Assembly (NCBI GenBank): GCA_041874755.1
Contig: CP102611.1
Coordinates: forward strand, 3,286,001 to 3,350,000
Reading direction: 5' to 3'
DNA from: Chitinibacter sp. SCUT-21
GTDB taxonomy: Bacteria > Pseudomonadota > Gammaproteobacteria > Burkholderiales > Chitinibacteraceae
DNA: 64,000 nt
Position 1 is the first letter of the stretch, and each line of letters starts with the position of its first letter. Below, piece after piece: positions 9,322-19,541 of this stretch. The notes beneath the pieces are model-generated. The model was not told the DNA's origin, did not search any database, and saw only the letters and a list, made by a program, of their open reading frames with translations. Both the position numbers and the translations under genes were made by a program.

Positions 9322-11115
9322 TTACTTCGGTAGTGCTTTGAGCGTGGCCGAGGTAGGCTTAGAGAAGCTGTAGCCATCTTTCTTATCCCAGTTGATTGAC
9401 CACGTCATAACCCCACGGTAGCTTGGATAAGCCTGTTTGGGTTTAACTGTGCCGCAATTTTGCAATTGAGTCAGGCAAGTCAATGCATCGCTCACCACTT
9501 GATTGCTCACAAAACCCGTGTTGGCTGAGTTGCGACCGCTTGGAACCCCAAAGGCTACTTGATCAGGGCGCAGGCCTTTGAATTCCCAACCTGTACCACC
9601 CACGGTTTTGAAGCCTTCGATCAGCATCAGTGAACCACCAACCAAGGCGTCAACCGTACCTTCATTCAAGGCCCCGTTTGAATAAGGGCTCCACAGGCCG
9701 CCGTTGTTGTAGTACTGAACGTGAATCATATTCAGATCATTACGCAGACCGTCGATAATCGGTAGGTAAGCGCCCCAAATGCCTGAGTAAGCTACATAGC
9801 CACCCTGTACATAAGGGTGTTCTGGCGCCATTGAGAGGTAGAACGTCGGGCCCACTTTGGCTTTGAGCTGTTTTACCGCGTCGATCAGGTTGTTGATGAT
9901 CGGCGTGCCCAATACAACACCTGCGCCGCTTTCCAAATCTAAGTCGATGCCGTCAAAACCATACTTGGTGATGATGGCGTGCAGGCTATTAACGAAGTTG
10001 TCGACATTGGCCTTAGTCGACAAAGTCATGCGACCTTCTTGACCGCCTAGTGACAACACGACTTTTTTGCCTTGCGCGCGTTTGGCGGCTACATCAGCAA
10101 TAAACTCAGCTTCGGTACCGGCATTTTTATCTAAGTTGAATGCCACCGCGCCATTGCCAGCGTCATCAGCAAACGAAATCATAATCACGTCCCACTCATT
10201 TGGAACGTCACGAATGCGGAACGTGTCGCCAGATGGGTTGGTGAAGTTGTGCCAGTAACCAATCAGCGCGTGTTTGGCTACATCATTGCAGCCACCTGCA
10301 CCCACGACGGTTGCGCAAGGTGTTGGGCTTGGGGGGGTAATGGCAGGTGTAGCAGTTGGAGTGGCAGTTGGCGTAACGACTGGAGTCGTGCTTGGAGTTA
10401 CCACTGGCGTTGGACTTGGCGGTGGAGGCGCGCAGGTCCGCATTGGGCTGACCACAGTGGTGCTGTAACCAGGGCACGGTGGGAAATAGGTCGGTGTCGG
10501 CGACGGTGTTGGTGTGATAATAGGGGTTGCCGTTGGTGATGGCGTTGGCGTGCATTCCGGTGTAAAGCCTGGGCTAATGCAGCTACCAACTGGTGTCACT
10601 TTAGGTGTTGGTGTTGGTGGAATTGGAGTTTGAGCTACGCCGACTAATTTCCACGGACCCCATTCATTCGCACCTGGGGTGTCGCCTTGAGTCCACCATT
10701 TTGCTTCATAAGTATTGCCGTTATAGCTGACACGTTGGCCGCCAGTATAAACCGCTGACTTGTCCCAAGATCCGCCAATAGTCGTGCCTGGCGTTACCAC
10801 GGGTATTGGTGTGATATTGGCTGGGGTGTTGCTTGGTGGCGCAATCGGTGATGCTGTTGGATTCGGCGTTGCCGTTGCTACTGGGTTGGTGCTGCTACCT
10901 GTTTCTTTCCACAGCGTAGGCGATGCTGCTGGATTCCAATTCGCACCTACGTAGGCCGTGTGCGTAACTAGCGCCGTGTAGGTTTTGCCGTTGTAATCGA
11001 CCGTGCTGCCCGCATTGTAGCTATTGCCTTCTTGCCAAGTGGCGGCGTGAACGCCCGCTACTAAGAGCATGCCACTCAAGAGGGTGGCCAGTTGTTTGCG
11101 ACCAAAAGTGTTCAT
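9322..11115 (-). CDS. Secreted GH18 chitinase with two CBM5/12 chitin-binding domains
   Basis: A 597-residue exported endo-type chitinase that would cleave beta-1,4 bonds in chitin. The signal peptide (1-24) ends GVHA before ATWQEG. Two CBM5/12 modules follow: about 25-70 (ATWQEGNSYNAGSTVDYNGK) and about 120-160 (SWDKSAVYTGGQRVSYNGNT). Each is followed by a Pro/Thr/Ser linker; the second (about 165-270) is very long and low in complexity. The GH18 barrel runs from about 280 to the end. Its catalytic DGIDLDLE is at 388-395, with Glu395 the proton donor. Start: GGAG lies 6 bases before the ATG at 11115; ATGs at 11127 and 11118 sit on or too near it. Monocistronic, with its own terminator. It supports a chitin-degrading lifestyle. 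Confidence 0.93.
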   Translation of the reverse strand: MNTFGRKQLATLLSGMLLVAGVHAATWQEGNSYNAGSTVDYNGKTYTALVTHTAYVGANWNPAASPTLWKETGSSTNPVATATPNPTASPIAPPSNTPANITPIPVVTPGTTIGGSWDKSAVYTGGQRVSYNGNTYEAKWWTQGDTPGANEWGPWKLVGVAQTPIPPTPTPKVTPVGSCISPGFTPECTPTPSPTATPIITPTPSPTPTYFPPCPGYSTTVVSPMRTCAPPPPSPTPVVTPSTTPVVTPTATPTATPAITPPSPTPCATVVGAGGCNDVAKHALIGYWHNFTNPSGDTFRIRDVPNEWDVIMISFADDAGNGAVAFNLDKNAGTEAEFIADVAAKRAQGKKVVLSLGGQEGRMTLSTKANVDNFVNSLHAIITKYGFDGIDLDLESGAGVVLGTPIINNLIDAVKQLKAKVGPTFYLSMAPEHPYVQGGYVAYSGIWGAYLPIIDGLRNDLNMIHVQYYNNGGLWSPYSNGALNEGTVDALVGGSLMLIEGFKTVGGTGWEFKGLRPDQVAFGVPSGRNSANTGFVSNQVVSDALTCLTQLQNCGTVKPKQAYPSYRGVMTWSINWDKKDGYSFSKPTSATLKALPK

Positions 11116-11361
11116 CATTGTCTCCATCCATCTTCGATTTTTGTTGAAAGCAGTCGAGGCTGCTTTTTACCTGCCCGTGAGTTCAGGTCAAGTGATCGTA
11201 AGATGAAAAAGGAGCAGCAGCAATGAAGTTGACTACACCGTAAGAATATGATGGATTGCTGATGAATTTGCTGAATTTGAAACTGGGTAGTGTGTTGGGG
11301 GTATTGCTCTGGCGTTTAGCTGGCGCGTGCTTTATAGGTAAATACGTGCCATTGGTATGTT

Positions 11362-11394
11362 GGCAAAAAAAAAGAGCAGCGAAGCTGCTCTTTT
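11362..11394 (-). terminator. Rho-independent terminator of the aroQ-accB-accC operon
   Basis: An 11-bp stem (11370-11380 with 11384-11394) and a 3-base loop. The minus-strand side continues into nine consecutive T. It lies 15 bp after the accC stop codon. The complementary T run on the plus strand is shorter. Confidence 0.88.
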
Positions 11395-11408
11395 TCTGGT
11401 GTTGTAAT

Positions 11409-12779
11409 TTAGGCTTTTTTGCCTTCAATGGCGATCCGGATTTCTTCCATATGGTGTTCCAGATAATGAATGCTGGTGCCACCTTTGATAAAGGCTTTAT
11501 CCAGTAATAATTGCTGGTGCAGTGGAATATTAGTTTTAATCCCTTCAACCACCATTTCAGACAGCGCAATCCGCATCCGCGCCATCGCTTGCTCGCGCGT
11601 ATCGCCGTAAGTGATGATTTTGCCGATCATACTGTCGTACGTTGGTGGAATCGTATAACCCTGATACACGTGCGAATCCACGCGTACACCTGGACCGCCG
11701 GGCGTATGCCATTTGGTCACCTGGCCTGGGCTAGGGATAAATTTCACCGCGTCTTCGGCGTTAATACGGCATTCAAACGAATGGCCTTTGAGCTTCACAT
11801 CATCTTGCGTGTACTGCAATGGCAAGCCAGCGGCAACACGGATTTGCTCTTGCACGATGTCGATGCCGGTGATCATTTCGGTCACAGGGTGTTCAACCTG
11901 TACGCGGGTGTTCATCTCGATAAAGTAGAACTCGCCGTTTTCGTACAAGAATTCAAACGTACCTGCTCCACGGTAGCCGATTTGACGGCAAGCTTCGGCA
12001 CACGCTTCACCGATTCTGCGACGTTGCTCTTCTGTTACACCCGGTGCTGGCGCTTCTTCGATCACTTTTTGGTGGCGACGTTGCATTGAGCAATCGCGCT
12101 CGCCCAAGTAAATCGCGTTGCCGTGCTGGTCAGCAAGAACCTGAATTTCAACGTGACGTGGTGTTTGCAGGAATTTTTCCATGTACACCATCGGGTTGCC
12201 AAAGAACTGATTGGCTTCCTGTTTGGTCAGCGCTACTGAAGAGAGCAAATCTTCTTCAGCATGCACCACGCGCATACCACGACCACCGCCGCCGCCAGCG
12301 GCTTTAATAATGACTGGGTAACCGACTTCGCGACCGAGGCGCAAAATCTCGGCTTCATCATCTGGCAAACCGCCTTCCGAACCCGGAACACATGGCACAC
12401 CCGCTTTTTTCATCGCGTCTTTGGCGGCAACCTTGTCACCCATGATGCGGATTGAATCAGGGCGTGGGCCGATAAAGGCAAAGCCAGATTCTTCAACGCG
12501 CTGTGCAAAGTCAGCGTTTTCTGACAAAAAGCCATAGCCAGGGTGAATCGCTTGTGCGCCAGTGACTTCAGCCGCAGCGATTAAGCGCGGTACGTTTAGA
12601 TAACTTTGTGCCGATGGGTTGGGGCCGATACACACTGATTCGTCGGCCAACTTCACATATTTGGCTTCGCGATCGATTTCAGAGTGGACGACAACGGTTT
12701 TGATGCCCATTTCGCGGCAGGCGCGCAAAATGCGCAGCGCAATTTCGCCGCGATTGGCGATAAGGATTTTTTCAAACAT
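11409..12779 (-). CDS. accC: Acetyl-CoA carboxylase, biotin carboxylase subunit
   Basis: A 456-residue ATP-grasp enzyme that carboxylates the biotin on AccB, the first step of malonyl-CoA formation for fatty acid synthesis. It starts [20 protein letters not shown], the family N-terminus. The Gly-rich ATP loop [14 protein letters not shown], the [13 protein letters not shown] block and the [16 protein letters not shown] active site are all intact. Length is normal. Start: ATG at 12779 with GGAG 7 bases upstream; an 18-codon upstream extension has no family support. It follows accB by 72 bp and ends the operon. Confidence 0.98.
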   Translation of the reverse strand: MFEKILIANRGEIALRILRACREMGIKTVVVHSEIDREAKYVKLADESVCIGPNPSAQSYLNVPRLIAAAEVTGAQAIHPGYGFLSENADFAQRVEESGFAFIGPRPDSIRIMGDKVAAKDAMKKAGVPCVPGSEGGLPDDEAEILRLGREVGYPVIIKAAGGGGGRGMRVVHAEEDLLSSVALTKQEANQFFGNPMVYMEKFLQTPRHVEIQVLADQHGNAIYLGERDCSMQRRHQKVIEEAPAPGVTEEQRRRIGEACAEACRQIGYRGAGTFEFLYENGEFYFIEMNTRVQVEHPVTEMITGIDIVQEQIRVAAGLPLQYTQDDVKLKGHSFECRINAEDAVKFIPSPGQVTKWHTPGGPGVRVDSHVYQGYTIPPTYDSMIGKIITYGDTREQAMARMRIALSEMVVEGIKTNIPLHQQLLLDKAFIKGGTSIHYLEHHMEEIRIAIEGKKA

Positions 12780-12851
12780 ATTCAAACTCCGTGAGGAGTG
12801 AGCTGGGTGCGAGCCACTCACAGTCGCTCTCACACACCACGCATCACAGAA

Positions 12852-13313
12852 TTAGCCAATAATAAACATCGGTTCGCCGTATTCAACTGGCTGGCCGTTT
12901 TCAATCAAGATTGCTTTGATGACGCCTGAATGTTCAGCTTCGATCTCGTTGAGCAATTTCATCGCTTCGATGATGCACAATGTGTCGCCCGCGTTGACGG
13001 TTTGACCCACTTCAACAAATGATTTCGCGCCAGGGCTAGAAGAGCGGTAGAAAGTACCGACCATCGGTGATTTTTGTACATTGCCTTCAACAGCTGGGGC
13101 CGCCGGAGCTGCTGCAGCTGGCGCGGCTGCGGCAGGGGCTGCTGCAGGTGCTGGTGCCGCAGGGATATGATATTGCATTGGCGCTTGCATGAAGCCTTGA
13201 TTGGCTACACTGCGAGTAATGCGTACTTTTTCTTCACCCTCGGTGACTTCCAATTCGGCGATGCCAGATTCTTCAACCAAGTCGATGAGTTTTTTTAGTT
13301 TACGCAGATCCAT
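12852..13313 (-). CDS. accB: Acetyl-CoA carboxylase biotin carboxyl carrier protein
   Basis: A 153-residue biotin carrier of acetyl-CoA carboxylase. The N-terminal region (1-40) starts [21 protein letters not shown] mobile Ala/Pro linker (about 50-75) follows, then a biotinyl domain with the motif EAMKL, in which Lys119 is the biotinylation site. The carboxylated biotin shuttles between AccC and the carboxyltransferase. AGAGG precedes the ATG by 9 bases. It sits between aroQ and accC in the usual order. Confidence 0.97.
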   Translation of the reverse strand: MDLRKLKKLIDLVEESGIAELEVTEGEEKVRITRSVANQGFMQAPMQYHIPAAPAPAAAPAAAAPAAAAPAAPAVEGNVQKSPMVGTFYRSSSPGAKSFVEVGQTVNAGDTLCIIEAMKLLNEIEAEHSGVIKAILIENGQPVEYGEPMFIIG

Positions 13314-13371
13314 TGATGCAATCCTCTCTGTTATAAGGTGGAATAGCTAAGCTTTTTTGAAGCTCTTAATG

Positions 13372-13824
13372 TTATTGGGACTTTAGCTTGTTGATCGCAA
13401 AGGTGAGGGCAAACTCATAACCTTGCGCGCCCAAGCCGCAAATCACGCCGGTGGCGAGATCTGAAAAGTAGGAATGATGTCGAAACGCTTCACGCGCATG
13501 CACATTCGATAAATGTACTTCGACAAAGGGAATTTTGACGCCAGCCAGAGCATCGCGCAGCGCAACGCTGGTATGAGTGAACGCAGCTGGGTTAATCACG
13601 ATATAAGCGATGCCTTCAGCGTAGGCCGCATGAATGCGCTCGACGAGTTCATATTCGCGATTGGATTGAAAAGTCGTAACGTTGACCTGATTTTTCTGAC
13701 CTAACTCGAGCAATCGTTGATTGATTGCGTCAAGTGTCATATTGCCGTAGTGCTGCGGCTCACGCAGCCCAAGCAAGTTCAAATTGGGGCCGTGTAGAAC
13801 CAGGATTTTGTCGTTAGACGACAT
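13372..13824 (-). CDS. aroQ: Type II 3-dehydroquinate dehydratase
   Basis: A 150-residue dodecameric-type dehydratase that converts 3-dehydroquinate to 3-dehydroshikimate in the shikimate pathway. Family motifs: [19 protein letters not shown] (with the catalytic Tyr), [19 protein letters not shown], and [18 protein letters not shown] (with the catalytic His). Start: the ATG at 13824 has AAGGA 7 bases upstream; 15 extra upstream codons are open but not conserved. First gene of the aroQ-accB-accC operon, an arrangement common in beta- and gammaproteobacteria. Confidence 0.97.
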   Translation of the reverse strand: MSSNDKILVLHGPNLNLLGLREPQHYGNMTLDAINQRLLELGQKNQVNVTTFQSNREYELVERIHAAYAEGIAYIVINPAAFTHTSVALRDALAGVKIPFVEVHLSNVHAREAFRHHSYFSDLATGVICGLGAQGYEFALTFAINKLKSQ

Positions 13825-13993
13825 AAAGCAATCCTTATATTCCCTGTGAATCGTCGGAGTTTGCCGCAACTTCGGCGAACTTGTCCAGAAAAAGCAGCGA
13901 AAATATTTTAATTTCTTTGCGCTTACAAGGGGAACTTTTACGGAAAAATATTGTTACATCAGTATTGGCGCGGGTTACATAGGGATTTACTGA

Positions 13994-13999
13994 TATAAT
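13994..13999 (+). promoter_or_regulatory. Probable -10 box of the queA promoter
   Basis: A perfect TATAAT lies 41 bp before the queA ATG. No good -35 hexamer is seen at 16-18 bp spacing, so it may be activator-dependent or a weak promoter. Confidence 0.4.
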
Positions 14000-14039
14000 T
14001 TCCGCGAATTATTACCTAGGCTTACGGCGTACTGTTGCA

Positions 14040-15074
14040 ATGCAAATATCTGATTTTGACTACCACCTACCCGAACATCTGATCGCTCAATTTCCACCCG
14101 AGACGCGTGGGACGAGCCGATTGCTGCATGTGGCGGGTAAAAACCTGAGCGACCGCGTTTTTACCGAACTTCCTGATCTTTTGCAATCAGGCGATGTTTT
14201 GGTGTTTAACGACACCAAGGTGATTAAAGCGCGCATGTTCGGCGAAAAAGCCAGCGGCGGCAAAATCGAAGCGCTGATTGAGCGCGTGTTGGATCAACAT
14301 CAAGCCCTAGCGCACATCAAAGCGTCGAAAGCCCCTAAGCCCGGCACGATTTTACATTTTCAGGGTGGTTTTAGCGCTGAGATGACCGAGCGCCAAGGCG
14401 ATTTATTTAAACTCGATTTTTCGGCTTTTCATTCCGATTTAACGGTGCTCGATATTTTGGAAGCGAGTGGTTTGTTGCCATTACCGCCGTATATCACGCA
14501 TGTCCCGGATGAAGAAGACGCTAAGCGCTATCAAACGGTTTATGCGCGTGACCCTGGTGCTGTAGCTGCCCCAACGGCAGGTTTGCATTTTACTGAGGAA
14601 ATCCTCGCACAGTTGCGTGCGAAGGGCGTTAAAACCTGCTTTCTAACGCTACACGTGGGCGCTGGCACCTTTATGCCGGTGCGCGTTGATGATATTAGTC
14701 AGCACGTGATGCATCACGAACGTTATCGTATTCCTGCAGAGACGCAGGCGGCGATTCACGAGGCGAAGGCAACTGGTAAGCGTGTGATCGCCGTAGGTAC
14801 GACCTCACTGCGCGCATTGGAAGCCTCATCGCAAAATGGCTTGTTGGCTGAACCCGAAGGCGATACGAATATTTTCATTACGCCAGGCTACCAATTTAAA
14901 GTGATTGATCGTTTGGTGACGAACTTTCACTTACCCAAATCAACCTTGCTGATGTTGGTGTCGGCTTTTGCTGGGCATGAGACGATGCGAGCGGCCTATG
15001 ATCACGCCGTGGCCAAGGAATATCGTTTCTTTAGTTACGGCGATTCAATGTTACTCGAGCCAGCGGCCCAATAA
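14040..15074 (+). CDS. queA: S-adenosylmethionine:tRNA ribosyltransferase-isomerase
   Basis: A 344-residue enzyme that transfers and isomerises the ribosyl part of SAM onto 7-aminomethyl-7-deazaguanine in tRNA to make epoxyqueuosine. It starts [19 protein letters not shown]. Family motifs include [43 protein letters not shown] and [18 protein letters not shown]. Normal length. It lies 220 bp before tgt, which acts one step earlier on the same tRNAs, but a terminator separates them. No strong Shine-Dalgarno sequence precedes the ATG. Confidence 0.97.
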   Translation: MQISDFDYHLPEHLIAQFPPETRGTSRLLHVAGKNLSDRVFTELPDLLQSGDVLVFNDTKVIKARMFGEKASGGKIEALIERVLDQHQALAHIKASKAPKPGTILHFQGGFSAEMTERQGDLFKLDFSAFHSDLTVLDILEASGLLPLPPYITHVPDEEDAKRYQTVYARDPGAVAAPTAGLHFTEEILAQLRAKGVKTCFLTLHVGAGTFMPVRVDDISQHVMHHERYRIPAETQAAIHEAKATGKRVIAVGTTSLRALEASSQNGLLAEPEGDTNIFITPGYQFKVIDRLVTNFHLPKSTLLMLVSAFAGHETMRAAYDHAVAKEYRFFSYGDSMLLEPAAQ

Positions 15075-15093
15075 AAATAACGTGATGATTTGC

Positions 15094-15126
15094 AAAGGCG
15101 AAGATCAGTATCTTCGCCTTTTTTAT
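15094..15126 (+). terminator. Rho-independent terminator after queA
   Basis: A 12-bp stem (15094-15105 with 15110-15121) and a 4-base loop, running into six T. It lies 20 bp past queA, so tgt probably has its own promoter in 15127-15290. Confidence 0.85.
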
Positions 15127-15285
15127 GTCTACAATTCCCTTATTTCGCATCATGTTGAAGATGTAGCTACGCGACTTGCGGCTAATGACCTGTTTTTATT
15201 GAGTAATATTCAACTTGCCAGCACGGGCTTTGCTGGTTAATCTTGCCGCCTCGCGCTGGACTGTGTATCTGGCTGCTTTTTCTAG

Positions 15286-16407
<1,122 letters not shown>

Positions 16408-16423
16408 GTTAATTTGAAATTGC

Positions 16424-16455
16424 AAAATAGCGACCTGTGGGTCGCTATTTTTTGT
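16424..16455 (+). terminator. Rho-independent terminator after tgt
   Basis: A 12-bp stem (16424-16435 with 16440-16451), a 4-base loop and a run of T. It lies 17 bp after the tgt stop codon. Confidence 0.88.
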
Positions 16456-16612
16456 TGGGTATAGCTCGCTAGCTCAATTAGAGTAATTCCTACATGCAAA
16501 TACTTTGCTAGGTATATTAGGTGGAACTGCGCACACCAAGCTCTGCGGCGATCTACGCAAGCTAGCAGCTTAAATTGTCTATGCTGGAAACTTGATGACG
16601 CAAGGAATCCGC

Positions 16613-17962
16613 ATGAGCGAATCTCTCAAACTGGCCGAGCTGTTGGGCTCTTTATCGTACGCGCTGGATATGACCGAAGGGCAGCCGGAAGGACATTGTG
16701 TGCGCTGTTGCTGGATCGGCGTACATATTGGCCAGCAGATTGGTATGAGCGAGCAGGCGATTTGGGAGTTGTACTACACCTTGTTGCTGAAAGACTTGGG
16801 CTGTAGCAGCAATGCCGCCCGCATTTGCGAGCTGTATCTGACCGACGATCAAAGTTTTAAACGCGATTTTAAATTGGTCGGCACTAGCCTGTCGCAAGTG
16901 CTCGGCTTTGTGTTTGAACACACCGGCCGCAATGAAAGTTGGACCAAACGCCTGACGGCTATTTTGAATATCATGCGCAATGGCGATGATATTGCCAATG
17001 AGCTGATACAAACGCGCTGTGATCGTGGCGCACGTATTGCGCGGCAATTGCGCTTTCCTGAATCGGTGGCGCTCGGTATTCATTCGCTTGACGAGCATTG
17101 GGACGGCAGTGGGCGGCCAGAAGGCTTGCAGGGCGACCAAATACCGCTGAACGCGCGCATTGCCTTGCTCTCCCAAGTGATCGACGTCTTTCATTTTTCC
17201 CGCGGTAAAGACGCCGCCATAGCCGAGGCGCGGCAGCGGGCAGAGGCGTGGTTTGATCCTTTGCTAGTCGCGGCGTTTGAAAAGGTCGCGGCGGATCCAG
17301 ATTTTTGGCGCACTTTGGCCGATCCCGAGGTGGGGCTGGAAGTCCTCAAGCTAGAGCCTGCGCAGTTTACGGTACCGCTGGATGACGAGTATATGGATGA
17401 AATTGCCTCGGCTTTTGGTCAAGTCGTCGACGCCAAAAGTCCGTTTACTGCCGGCCATAGCGAACGCGTCGGTTTTTACGCCGATTTGATCGCGCACGAA
17501 TTAGGTCTAGATGCCAAGCACCGCAACTGGGTGAAGCGGGCGGCCTTGTTGCACGATGTTGGCAAATTGGGCGTGAGTAGCAGTATTTTGGAAAAGCCGG
17601 GCAAACTCACCGATGACGAGTTTCGCGCGGTGCAACAGCACGCACGTTTAAGTGAAGAAATTTTGGCCAAAATTGCGCAATTTGCCGATTTGGCGCTCGT
17701 TGCAGGGGCGCATCACGAGCGCTTAGATGGTAACGGCTATCCTCGGCGTCTGGTGGCAGCGCAAATTCGCTTAGAAACCCGCATTATCACCGTGGCCGAT
17801 ATTTTCGACGCGATCAGCGCCGAGCGGCCATATCACGCCGCCAATTCGCCAGAAAAAACCCTTGCAATCATGGCGGGGATGGTGGGTAATGCCATTGATG
17901 AGCGCTGTTTTGCGGCCCTAAAAACCGTGCTGGAGCGAGAGTTGCAAATGGTGCCCGCATAG
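16613..17962 (+). CDS. HD-GYP domain protein with a second, degenerate HD domain
   Basis: A 449-residue predicted c-di-GMP phosphodiesterase. The C-terminal half (about 255-449) is a full HD-GYP domain: GHSERVG, the HD pair in LLHDVGKLGV, the HH pair in AGAHHERLDGNGYPRRL (the GYP signature) and VADIFDAISAERPY. The N-terminal half looks like a second, eroded copy: LLLKDLGCSSNAAR replaces the HD pair, and HSLDEHWDGSGRPEGL matches HHE..DGxGYP. It may be regulatory. Start: the ATG at 16613 has AAGGA 6 bases upstream, better than the TTG/ATG at 16592-16597. Single gene. It could oppose the TPR-GGDEF cyclase, but no direct link is shown. Confidence 0.9.
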   Translation: MSESLKLAELLGSLSYALDMTEGQPEGHCVRCCWIGVHIGQQIGMSEQAIWELYYTLLLKDLGCSSNAARICELYLTDDQSFKRDFKLVGTSLSQVLGFVFEHTGRNESWTKRLTAILNIMRNGDDIANELIQTRCDRGARIARQLRFPESVALGIHSLDEHWDGSGRPEGLQGDQIPLNARIALLSQVIDVFHFSRGKDAAIAEARQRAEAWFDPLLVAAFEKVAADPDFWRTLADPEVGLEVLKLEPAQFTVPLDDEYMDEIASAFGQVVDAKSPFTAGHSERVGFYADLIAHELGLDAKHRNWVKRAALLHDVGKLGVSSSILEKPGKLTDDEFRAVQQHARLSEEILAKIAQFADLALVAGAHHERLDGNGYPRRLVAAQIRLETRIITVADIFDAISAERPYHAANSPEKTLAIMAGMVGNAIDERCFAALKTVLERELQMVPA

Positions 17963-18006
17963 AGTGTTGTAGCGATGTTGAGTGGATGGTCGTGCTTGTG
18001 TCCTCA

Positions 18007-18020
18007 TTGATTTAAATCAA
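18007..18020 (+). promoter_or_regulatory. FNR/ANR-type box before the hemerythrin gene
   Basis: A perfect match to the FNR/ANR consensus TTGAT-N4-ATCAA, centred 83 bp before the hemerythrin ATG. At a class II position (-41.5) the transcript would start near 18055. Activation of the hemerythrin gene at low oxygen is inferred. Confidence 0.75.
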
Positions 18021-18096
18021 ACGGCGTTGGGCAAGCCCTGTGCAGTATGCAAGCTTTACGTTCGGCTTGAATACTAAAAACACAGGAGCGCACGAC

Positions 18097-18546
18097 ATGA
18101 GCCAGCTAATTGAATGGAACGAATCCTTATCGGTCGGGATACAAGAAATCGACGAACAACATAAGGTGTTGGTCAATTTACTGAACGAATTGCACGATGC
18201 CATTCGCCATCATCATGGTCGTGACGCGTCGATTGAAGTATTGCAACGCTTGGCCGATTACACCCGGATCCACTTCACCGTGGAAGAAAGCCTGATGCGC
18301 ATTTTGGGTTATCCCGAATACGAAGCGCACAAGGCGCATCACGAAGACCTGATTAGCCAGATGAACGATTTGCAAGCGCGCCTGAATAAAGGCGAGGCGG
18401 TGTCGTTTGAATTGCTGCACTTTTTACGCAACTGGCTGACCAACCACATTATGGAAGGCGACCAACGCTATGTAGAACATTTTTTGTCACGCGGCGCGCA
18501 AAAAAGCTGGCACAAGAAAAGCTGGCTTGAGCGTTTTTGGTCCTAA
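18097..18546 (+). CDS. Bacteriohemerythrin
   Basis: A 149-residue four-helix diiron protein that binds O2 (or senses it) in the cytoplasm. All seven expected ligands are present: His22, His59, Glu63, His78, His82, His117 and Asp122, in the contexts DEQHK, IHFTVEE, HKAHHED and LTNHIMEGD. A basic C-terminal tail follows. Start: the ATG at 18097 has AGGAG 8 bases upstream; the frame stays open to 18040 but without family similarity. The upstream FNR/ANR box suggests expression at low oxygen. Confidence 0.94.
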   Translation: MSQLIEWNESLSVGIQEIDEQHKVLVNLLNELHDAIRHHHGRDASIEVLQRLADYTRIHFTVEESLMRILGYPEYEAHKAHHEDLISQMNDLQARLNKGEAVSFELLHFLRNWLTNHIMEGDQRYVEHFLSRGAQKSWHKKSWLERFWS

Positions 18547-18567
18547 TGTATAGCCATCTAAGGCAAA

Positions 18568-19521
18568 TCAATACTTGGTTGTGGCGATATACTGCCCTTG
18601 GTGTTGCGCAAAAAATGTTGCTGTATCTGGGTATTTCAAGCTCCAGCGCAATTCGCGTTTGGCGCGTTGATTTTTAATCCGCCGCGATTCATTCATATAC
18701 GACAGCATGGTGGGCGATAGTAGCGTTTGCGCTTGTTCGCGGCTCACTTTCGGCACGCGCGCTAGCCTGGTGAAGTCGGCGACTTGATCAAACCACTCGC
18801 TCATGGTTCCCGGCACATCGTCGACAATATTGTAAGTTCGCTGCGCTTTGCCGCGAAAAAGCGCTAGGCATACCGCATGCGCGAGATCAGCGGCATGAAT
18901 ATGATTGCTGACGCTGTCTTCGCTCGCGACAATCCCGACTTCGCCACGCGCAATTCGCGCTGTCGGCAGCCGATCTAGCGCATAAATGCCGGGGGCGCGG
19001 GCAATGCAGATTTGCGTTGGGTGTTGATTTAAAAAAGACTGGCGTTTCGCCCATGCGCGCAGCTGCTGTTCTGCATCAACGCGGCGCAGCGCGCGGGCGT
19101 TGCGCGCCTTTTGCGAGCTGGTTTCATTGATCCAAGCCCCAGAGTGATCGCCGTAGACGCCGCTGGTGCTGATATAGACCAAGCGCCGCTGTGCTAAAAT
19201 CGGCTTTTTGTGGCGACGAGCAGGCGCAGAATGCGCGTTACGAGTGGACAGCGCGGCCAATAAACGCCGCGTACGCTGATCGCCGTGGCCTTGCTCGGGC
19301 GGCGCGCTGTGAATTAGGTAATCGGCCAGCGCAGCAATGCGCTGCAGGATAGGGTGCTGATCTAAATCGGCCAGAATAGGCGTCACCCCAAGGGTATGCA
19401 GCTGGCGCGCTTTATCAGCGTTGCGTGCAGTGGCATACACCTTGAAGCGTTGAGTCAGCCAAGGCAGCGCACGTTGTAGCACATCGCCACAACCAATAAT
19501 TAACAAGCGTTTTTTTCGCAC
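18568..19521 (-). CDS. NAD(P)-dependent epimerase/dehydratase-like protein (YeeZ-like)
   Basis: A 317-residue atypical short-chain dehydrogenase fold. The Rossmann start LLIIGCGDVLQRAL is followed by ILADLDQ and the VYISTSGVYGDHSGAWINE stretch, which matches the Ser/Tyr region of extended SDRs. A later HAADLAHAVCLAL block is also typical of NAD-dependent epimerases. Similar proteins occur near ferredoxin-type reductases in betaproteobacteria; the substrate is unknown. The start codon is GTG at 19521, with only a weak ribosome-binding site. It is divergent from the reductase gene, 20 bp apart, and convergent with the hemerythrin gene. Confidence 0.85.
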   Translation of the reverse strand: MRKKRLLIIGCGDVLQRALPWLTQRFKVYATARNADKARQLHTLGVTPILADLDQHPILQRIAALADYLIHSAPPEQGHGDQRTRRLLAALSTRNAHSAPARRHKKPILAQRRLVYISTSGVYGDHSGAWINETSSQKARNARALRRVDAEQQLRAWAKRQSFLNQHPTQICIARAPGIYALDRLPTARIARGEVGIVASEDSVSNHIHAADLAHAVCLALFRGKAQRTYNIVDDVPGTMSEWFDQVADFTRLARVPKVSREQAQTLLSPTMLSYMNESRRIKNQRAKRELRWSLKYPDTATFFAQHQGQYIATTKY

Positions 19522-19541
19522 AAGTCGGAAATCCAGTACAA

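Noticed and set aside
10315..10640. Tandem DNA repeat or CRISPR-like region
   Set aside because: It encodes the low-complexity Pro/Thr linker of the chitinase in frame.
11511..12089. 192-codon open frame on the plus strand within accC
   Set aside because: It lies antisense to the conserved accC frame, lacks a ribosome-binding site and has no protein-like motifs.
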